Translations under genes and position numbers: made by a program | Part shown: positions 10,801 to 19,800 of the stretch, piece by piece | Numbering within the stretch: position 1 is the stretch's first letter | Layout: each line of letters opens with the position of its first letter | NCBI RefSeq assembly: GCF_018320785.1 | Contig: NC_054865.1 | Span: 35,092,398-35,156,397 of the forward strand | Origin: Cheilinus undulatus | Lineage: Eukaryota > Chordata > Actinopteri > Labriformes > Labridae | Direction of reading: 5' to 3' | DNA length: 64,000 bases | Notes under the pieces: generated by a model | What the model saw: only the letters and a program-made list of their open reading frames with translations | Told to the model about the DNA's origin: nothing | The model's database searches: none

Positions 10801-13800
10801 AATGTAGCTACATAGTTAATGTAGCTAAAGCTAAGCTCATAAAGCATCCATGCAAATCATGTAGATATATTACTTACATAGTTATGGTAGCTTTAGTTTC
10901 TTTTTCCGAAAGCTCACATTGCTTAAACCAACTCAGCTACATTGGCTTATGTAGAAACAATAACTACTTAGCTAGTGTAGCTATGTTAGCTAACAAAGCT
11001 AAAGTGAGCCACCAGGGAAAATAACTACTTCTAAAATGGATCTATGCATAATTTAATCCTGATTAGACAGCTGACCGTTTTCTCAGTTTAATTCATAAAA
11101 TGTTTCTTAGTCTGTTATGTTCAAAATGTAGTTATTTCATCAATGCAACTGCCAGACTTTGTTTATTGAATAAAGTTGAATTAGAAAAACATATAAAACT
11201 GGAAATGCGTTACACCGGCAAATTATGGCCTTTGCTTTCTAGAATATAAACAATACTGACCCACCACTGTACTTTTACTGTCCAATGATTTGATACCTAG
11301 AGGAGGCATGACTATGAGACACTAGTTCAAACTAGAACAATGAAAGTCCTTATACAATCTTTTTCAAAGCTTTCTATTCAATCAGGTAGATGGGTAGACA
11401 TAAACTTTATTAATCCTGGGGGGAAGTCAAGAATAAAGAACTTAACATATTCGGGTAAAACTCCTTAACAACCCATATAAGTAAACTCAGTGTAATAATA
11501 AAGACTGATGGGTAGATAAAAGCTGCAAAAATGTAGACATCCTTCTTGTACCTCTTGACTACTGTAGCATCTGTTTTGTCTGTTAGCTCCAACAAGCGGA
11601 GACGCTGCTCACAGTCTTGCAGCTTCTGGTTGAGATGACTCTTTTCCTATAAATGCAATGACCGTTTATTACTAGCAAGGAATGTAGCTGGAATACAGAA
11701 TGTAGCTTTATTGTGTAAAAATACTGCTTTACCTTTCCCATGCAGTCTAATAGTCGCTCCACTTCAAGGATCCTCTTGTCCCTCTCAGCAATCTTAGCCT
11801 CTGCAATTTTGATGTTCTTCTCTGCCTCCTCTAATCGCCTGATGTACTCGTCCAGTTGTGCCTGAGTAACAGAAATGTGTTTGAATGCTTCTTAAATGGC
11901 TAATCGAGTTCATCATCTTCTCTCAAGCTACATCATAATCCCTGCAAAGGGTGTCACATCTAAAAACATTCAAAACGTCATCCAACAATAACCTTGTGAC
12001 TCCAGGTTTCAGTGTTTAGGCTTTGTTATACAGTGGTGAGACTTTGTGAATAAGAAGAAAAGAATGCAGACCTGTAGGTTTTCAATTTCCTCCCTGTGTT
12101 TCCGTTGTTCCTCCTGAAGTTTTTCCTCATACTCGCGCTGTAGCTTTGCTGAAAGCTCCTGCAGAGCCTGAGTGCTGGCCTCCCGTGCAGACTCCACCTG
12201 GATGGTTCACAGCAAAGCAGAAATAATAAACTTTTGCTTGGCTGATTATTCTATTTTGATACCAGATAAACAGATGCAGCTGATGTTTTGTCTGGTAAAA
12301 ACAATTCCATAAAATCTGAATTACTTTCCCTCTTTTCTTTTCATTCCTTAACAGAAAATGGAGCAACTACACATGTCATTTAAGGTCTTGACTGTGACTT
12401 GGAGGAATAAAACCTTTACCTTTAATGTTTTCATAGTTTTTGTTACGTAAGGGTGTGTGAGTGTATACATAGAAAGATGAATCACCTGCAGTCTCAAAGT
12501 CTCGTTCTCAGCCTGTGCAGCTGCCAGCTCCCTCTCCCTGTCTCTGAGTTTCTCTTGTGCTTTATCATAAGTGCTCCGCAAATTCTTCACCTCATCCCTC
12601 TTGTCCACTCTGCTCTGGCAGTTCTCCAGAAGGGATTTCTGCAAAGGAAAAGGAAACATTTGACTTCCTCTCATGAAGATCATTGAGGGTCTACTGAGAT
12701 TGATTTGTTACCTGCAGGCCGATGTTTGCAGATATGAGCGAGTTGTTCATCTGATCAAAGCTCTCCATGGCCTGCGTCCGGATCCTCACCTCTGACTCTA
12801 GGCTCCTCCGATGGGCATTAGCAGCCTGAAGACACAAATGGAGACAAGCTGCATGTTCATTCTACTCACAGCCTGCAGTTTGATGATGGGGATTTGACTG
12901 GTCATATGGTATTACATTACCCTGATTTCCTGTGAGAGCTTCTGCATTGATTGCTGCATTCCTCCGAACTGCCCATACATCCTCTCTCTCACCTTCTCCA
13001 GAGAATCTCTCACCTATAAACACACATACATTATCCTCACAAAATACAGTTATTACTTCTTCAAAATACAGAAAACACCATACAAAATAAAGATATTAGC
13101 CCCACAAAACAATGAAGTGTTGACCTGAGGCCATGTTTGCACTCACCTCCCGGATGTATCTCATCTCATCCTGAAGGTGACTGACTGTCCACTCCCGCGC
13201 CATCACCTCCTGCTGTCTGTCCGAGCCCGTCCTCTGCACGATCCCATACACTTTGGGTCCATGATGCTGCAGCGAGGTCTCTGGCGCCCCATTGGTCATG
13301 TCCCCGAGGTGCTGAGGGAGACAGGATCAACTGCGGTCAGGTTACCATAGCCAGTATGCACTCAGGCTGACTTATACTGGCACTGTGTTTGTGTATCTGC
13401 TTCTTCGTTTCATCATGCACACTCTCAAGTACGTCACACGTGTTTGTGAGCGGATGATATGCCTGCATATGTGCACTTTATAGGGCATTTCCAGCATTGC
13501 TGCTACTGCTGACCTCTGGAAACAAGAGGCTGGGAACACACAGTTAAAAAAAAGGTGCAGGGTGTATTGATGGTGTCATGTTTCTGCAACCCAGTACATG
13601 AGCTGCTGCCGTTTGTGCCTTTTGTATCTCTAGAAAAGAGATGCAGAGCAGCAGAGAAGAAGGGCAGCACTTGAAACAATAAAGGAGCTAAATAACAAAT
13701 GACAAAAACAGTCATGGGTGCAGATAAATTACAGCTGTGAAGCTATGGGATTCAATTCCTATAAATATTTCAAGACCAGAGTCTGCTGGGCAAATGTTTA

Positions 13801-16800
13801 ATTTGAATATAACACATATTCATTTTAGGGCTGCAGGTAATCCTTGATTAACTTTATGTATAGAAATACTTGTATATACATATGACAGCAGGTTTAGACC
13901 ATTTATTTTTGTCACCTACAGGCATCTGCTCATGCTGAATATCTATGGATACATTATTAATGATAGCCTGAAGGTGCATGCACACAAACATGTTATACAG
14001 AGGGGCATCAGAGAAACCCATGCTAACACTGCCATGCCTATTACTCATGTTGTGGATGCATGTGTTACCTGCTGAGGTGACTCCCTGCCAGCTGGCCTCT
14101 CTCTTTGGATCATCCCATTTTTCTTCTTCCAGGCCGCACTGACGTCCTTCTCCCCCTAAAGGACAGAAAAAAACGACATATATTCAAGATTGCAGTTGGA
14201 GATGCAAGTCATTTAATTTGCTTACTGACCATGGAGAGTTCAAGCAGCTAAAAAAACAGAGCTAGCATTTGGTGCTAACTTTTCTCAGAGTAGAAAACCT
14301 ATAATCAGTGAAGACTCTGACACAGTAATACTCCCTTGTCTGTTATTGTTGAGGTTATATGCAGAAAAAGTGGGCTTCAGAAAGACAAGCTGAGAAACAA
14401 GATTTTGCTGTTTCACTAACATTTTTCAGATGTCTTTTTTTTGTGGATTTTCCCGTTATTCTGTTCTATTTATATACTTAAAGCCGCAGACATTTCTGAT
14501 TTTTTTTTTATTTTAGATACTATACCTAGTGCTTAGAGTAGTTCCTTATGGCCAGCAATTGTGCTGCAAGAGGTCATGTACAACAATAAGGAGACACCCC
14601 CCCATTGAAGTATTTAATCACTACTGATTTTGTTGCTCTGATAATTTGTAAAAGGTGTGTAAAATGTGGACTATTAGATCGCTTTTCTCAAGGCCTACTT
14701 TATATCATTTATAATAAAAAAAAACAAAACATCAAGAAATACTTGATTTAAGTCTAATGCGGTGATAAGACTCATTTGATTGATGATTTGGATGAGCCCC
14801 AAGGTTTTGGTTATCACAAATGCGCCACAGCTTTCAAGTCTGGGAAAATCTTACTGATATGCAAATGTAGTTCAGACTTACAACTTCTGTCCTAAAAACA
14901 CACTTTAATGTTTAGGGTTTAACAAAGAAAAAGACTTCAGCTGAAGTAGATCTGTTGGTCCTGCCTAAAAACTCCACAAACTTGTTTTTACATGTGGACA
15001 ATATTTACAGCTGATATATTTAAATATTAACAGGAAATGTTCTAATCTGCTGATACCAATATTTACCTTTTAAGACTAACATCTGCCAAGACAGTGTGAC
15101 TGCAGACCGTTAATCTCTGACAGCCACTCTCATAGTCCATTCATCCAATACACCGTAGGCTATAATTCAAAACAGAAGTAATTTGCCAGTACAACATATT
15201 TCCAGTTTTCTATATATTTATATATTATTTTCATATTATTTATATATTAATATATTTACACATAAACAAAGTCTGGCTGTTACATTAATGAAATAACCAC
15301 ATTATAAAGATTACAGATGAAGCAACCCTTCATGGGGCACACAGATAGCCTAGTGGTCTAAGGCGCTACCCATGTATGCGGGCAGCCCAGGTTTTAATCT
15401 GGCCTGTGGCCCTTTACCGAATGTCTCTGTCCCATTTCCAACTCTATCCACTGTCCTCCTCTATAAAACAAAGGCATGAAAAGCCCCAAAAAATAAAATA
15501 AAGAAGCAACACTTCACAAATAAAACAGAGTAAAAGGTCAAACGTCTAATCCATGATTAAATAATAAATTAGATCCATTTTAGAAATGGTTACTCGAATG
15601 GTGACTCGCTTTAGCTTCGTTAACTCTAGCTGAAGCCAACATAGCTTTGCTAGCTATGTAATTAATATTGCTACATAAGCCAATGTAGCTCATTTAGTTT
15701 TAGCAACTTGAGCTTTAGCAAACATAGCTAAACTTAACATAGCTACGTTGATAACATACACATAGGCCCTTTGAGCTTAGCTTTAGCTACATTATTATGT
15801 TATCTATATTAGCTACATAGCTCCATTCTTTACATAGCTTACACAGTTAACATACATAACAGCTACATTAGAATGTTTTCATGGAGGACTACATTTTTTC
15901 CTGTAAGCAGACTGTTAACTTGGCTTTATTTGGCTTTTGTAATCAGGTTTCTTTTGGTATCTTAACCCTTAACCTAACCCTAAACGGAAATTTAATCCAA
16001 TTCTATTTCAGTTTTTTTTTTTGTTGATTACGGTGTCTCAGATGAAATCTGCAGCCAAACCCCTTTCATATCTGCTGATACAGATACCATACTGATGATG
16101 CTATGCATCCCTAATATACATACATACATTTATACAAATACAGTCGTGTGCATAAGTTTTAGGTCTATAAGGTGCTAAAGGGAGATCAGAGTCTAGCTTG
16201 ACACATGTTGACACAAGGTAACTCTTTTGTCCCAGCCTTTTCATCCCTGGTAATTTGCCTGGAGACCACTGGCAGTTTTAGGGCCCTTGGGACAGCCACA
16301 GCACAACCAGGGGCTCATTGCCTACTTCCTGCCCCAGGCTCTGTTAACTCACTACATACACCCCTGAATCTGCTTTAAAGGTGTGAACTTTGTTTAGTTT
16401 CTCAACAGATTGTTTTCCCATGCCCCTGGTAATGCAAGGACATCCAGAGCATGACTGAGGTCGTGTCAATCCTCCTTCCCACACGATGGTTCCCTCAGAA
16501 TGCTTACTCACTACATCTATGTCTTACTTCTGCCTCAATTGTTGGCCTAAACATGCCTTAAATACCTGCACAATACTGTGAATGCATACTCATAAATACA
16601 TACGTGCAAACATACATAAAAAACATACATACATACATACATACATACTTACATACATCCATGCATATTGTACATCCTAAACATGCAGTGAGTCCAGCTT
16701 ACTAGTAGAAAGAGGCGTCAGTCTCAGCCTCTCACAGAGATAAGAGCGAGGAGAGACATGAACAAAGACATCTCTGTAGTCTCGTGGATGGAGCCCAGCC

Positions 16801-19800
16801 TCACATTTCTTCACCACTTCATCTACAGAGGACGTGCTGTTGAGAAACATTGGAGGCCCGCGCTCATAGGCGGATGTGAATTCCAGCAGACGGGAGGGAG
16901 GAACAGCTATCTTTATGTTTAAACAACACAGCAGCCTCCTCTTGTGAACACTCACCATAACAATGCCTCACAGGCTGCTTTGAATTTTACAATGACTATG
17001 TCTGAGCACACTGGAGGACAATGTTAACCTGCTTTTTGAAGCTGAAACAGTATTTAGATGAAGAAAACAGCAATAATTTGATAAGTGCCCTTTAAAAGCA
17101 TCATGTGCTGCTTTAAAGTAAACTTGTGATGCTATCTAAGGCACTAGTTTGCAAAGAGTATATGTCAGCACATTGTCAAATATATTTGCTTGTTGCACAT
17201 GAGTGTCACATGATTGCATTGTGATGGCTTAAACTGACTAGATTAGCTCCTTATTACTGACACAAACATTAAAGTTGTTCTTGAAATCACCACACAAAGG
17301 CCCTCTCAAGTCACTCATTTGGCTGAATCATGTTCACTTTGAAAAAACTTTCAGCCATTGTGCAGATGAAATCCAATGATGAAGGTGAAGAGACATCCAT
17401 ATGTGTGTCTAAGTCCTTTGTTTGTGTGTCATCTAGGCCAGAGTGATGGGTTGGATTGTGTCCATGATGTGTCAGGTTGCAGAACACACCCCTTCTAATT
17501 TCATGGTGAACAACCACTTTAACCAGTGCTCCTTCTGAGACAAAGTATCTCTGTCCGAGGAAGTTTCTGTCATTTCCTTCCTTCTTGATTAACTTTAGGT
17601 CAGCCCTTCCCCCTGTGTTGCTTTCACTACAGCATTACCATGATAAACGTTTAAAAAAAGAGACTGGCCTTTATTTGACCTTTCCTGCAGATGACTGAGA
17701 TCTAAGATCAAAGATCAAACAAACGAGAAGGATTTTCTTATAAGTCATCGGCCCTAAAGGAAATTGAAGCTTAAACTGATGAAATAAAAAACTACCCTGT
17801 TACATCAGGCCTGTACAACACTGTGTCACTGTTGAGTGCTTTGCTGCTATTTGAATTGAATGTTTTGCAACAACAACAGCATTACATTTCCAAGCAATTT
17901 CAGCTGCACTTGCAAATAATACATAATGAGCAGGTGAAGAGGGCACGGACAAGTCAGTTCTTAACCTCTCGAAGTCTGATAATTCCCTTCAGTTTCCTCT
18001 TATATCCTCGTATGTCAGGGTATCGTTGAGTCTATTTCCAATCCAAATTTATTTATAAAGCACATTTAAAAACAACTAAATGCTGACCAAAGTGCTGTAC
18101 AGTAAAAATTAAAAACAATAAAACAAACAATAAAACACAAACAATAAAACACAGACGCAGGACCAAAGTAGAAACGGGAGGACACAAATGAATCAATAAA
18201 AACAGAATGGATTAAAAAGCAAATCCTCAAACGGAGCCGAGCGCCAGGGAGTAAAAATGCATTTTTAAGTTTGATTTAAAGACATAATCGTTTAATTGGG
18301 CCACTTTTTAAATGATTTTCACCACTTTTTCTATCCATTTTTGCAACTTTTAACCCATTTTCACTACGTTTTTTGCCATGTTTGACAAATTTGTGCCCAT
18401 ACACTTTTAACCCATTTTGGTGGCCTTTTTTTTTTTTTTACCACTTTTAATCCATTTTTGCCACCTTTTTAGGACCATCTTCATCACTGTGAATCCACGT
18501 AAACCACTTTTTGCCACTAATAGAACATTCTTGTCAATTTTTGCAAATTTAATCCAATTTCTGCCAATTTTTGACTTTTTAACTTATATCCCAATGTCTT
18601 TTTTCCACTTTAAAACAAGTTTTGCCAGTAACTTCATTTCTAGACGCTTTTAACCCATTTTTGCCACTTTTCACCTAACTATTTATTTTTCCACTAAAGT
18701 TGTCACAGTTTCTTTTACTTAATTTTCTGGCATCCTGATATCTGACATCACGTCCTGAGTAGATTACTTCAGTGTGTCCATCCACATTGACAGCATCACC
18801 TAAAACAAAGGTCATTCTGTTTTAAGGAAAGGGTGTTGGGACCCCTCATTTTACTGGGCCCCAGAAAGCACTCCCCTTTATCTCCCCTTGTGGTTGGCCT
18901 TGACTGCCTTTCATTGCACAATAATAACTTTTTTAGTTTGTATTTGAGATAATTTCAGGACTGCACAATAACGTTAAATTTGATGCCAGCAGTGCTATAT
19001 TTTACACAGCCCAATTTTAATAACATTTCATATGATTTATCCTGATATTTATTTCATGTCTTTGGAGAATTTTGAATCCTACATTAAAGAACTCTACATC
19101 TTTTGGTAGAACGTTTACTTACTGAGAGAAGAAAAGGACTGTTCATAGCAATCAGTTAAGAAGAAGCCAACACTAGCAGCTAGTTAGCTTAGTTTAGCTT
19201 AGCATAACTGTAAAAAGGACATAAACTAGTCTGACTCTGGCCAAAGAAATCACATTTTGTCAGTTAGCATCTATAAGCTAACTACAGATAGTCGCCAGTC
19301 AAAACAAGACTATTTCATGATGGCGGGATTGAACCTTCACCGCTGCATCATGTACATAATTATACATAATTTTTTTGCCCTTGACATAAGGGAGTTAATT
19401 ATACAGTTTAATTTCTGTGCAGTAACCATGAAGCTACCACTAGCAGCCGATGGTTTATCATTAAAACTATAAACAAAAGAATATTTAGGCAGGCTCTGTC
19501 AAAAGCTAACACATTTTGTCTTTAAGCTAACTACCAGCTCATTGCTATCTCTCAGAGCACTGTAGTCATTTTATTCATGCTTTTAGGACTAAAAAACCCC
19601 AATACCATAACATCATAATAAATAAGGCAGATTTTGCTGCCTTTGAATAGACATGAGTTGGCATTGTTTCTATATTTTATTCTAAGATAAGCTAACAGTT
19701 AGCTCCTCTTTATCATGAACACAAACAAAAGTGTTATTCAGCTCTATGGCTCATATGAAAACTACTTTTAATGTTCCTTTATCTACTGTTAATTTTCACT

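Larger units (their letters stand above)
9640..11240 (+). repeat. AGCTA-rich hAT-like repeat, copy A
   Basis: Several blocks match the reverse complement of 15,180-16,040 in collinear order. Examples are 9,663-9,690 (ATTGGATTAAAC, TTTAGGGTTA), 9,776-9,828 (ACAGTCTGCTAACAGGAAAA and TCCTCCATGAAAA), 11,023-11,045 (TTCTAAAATGGATC) and 11,126-11,165 (GCCAGACTTTGTTTA). Between them lies an array of AGCTA/TAGCT words (about 9,835-9,890 and 10,655-11,000). It carries no transposase. Confidence 0.65.
9071..11551 (-). other. myzap intron 10, repeat-filled
   Basis: A 2.5-kb intron largely made of an AGCTA-rich hAT-like repeat copy (about 9,640-11,240), which is interrupted by a PIF/Harbinger-like MITE (9,893-10,651). 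Nothing coding is supported. Confidence 0.7.

Noticed and set aside
16613..16656. Regularly spaced short repeats that might suggest a CRISPR-like array
   Set aside because: They are a simple (CATA)n microsatellite without spacers, in a vertebrate genome.
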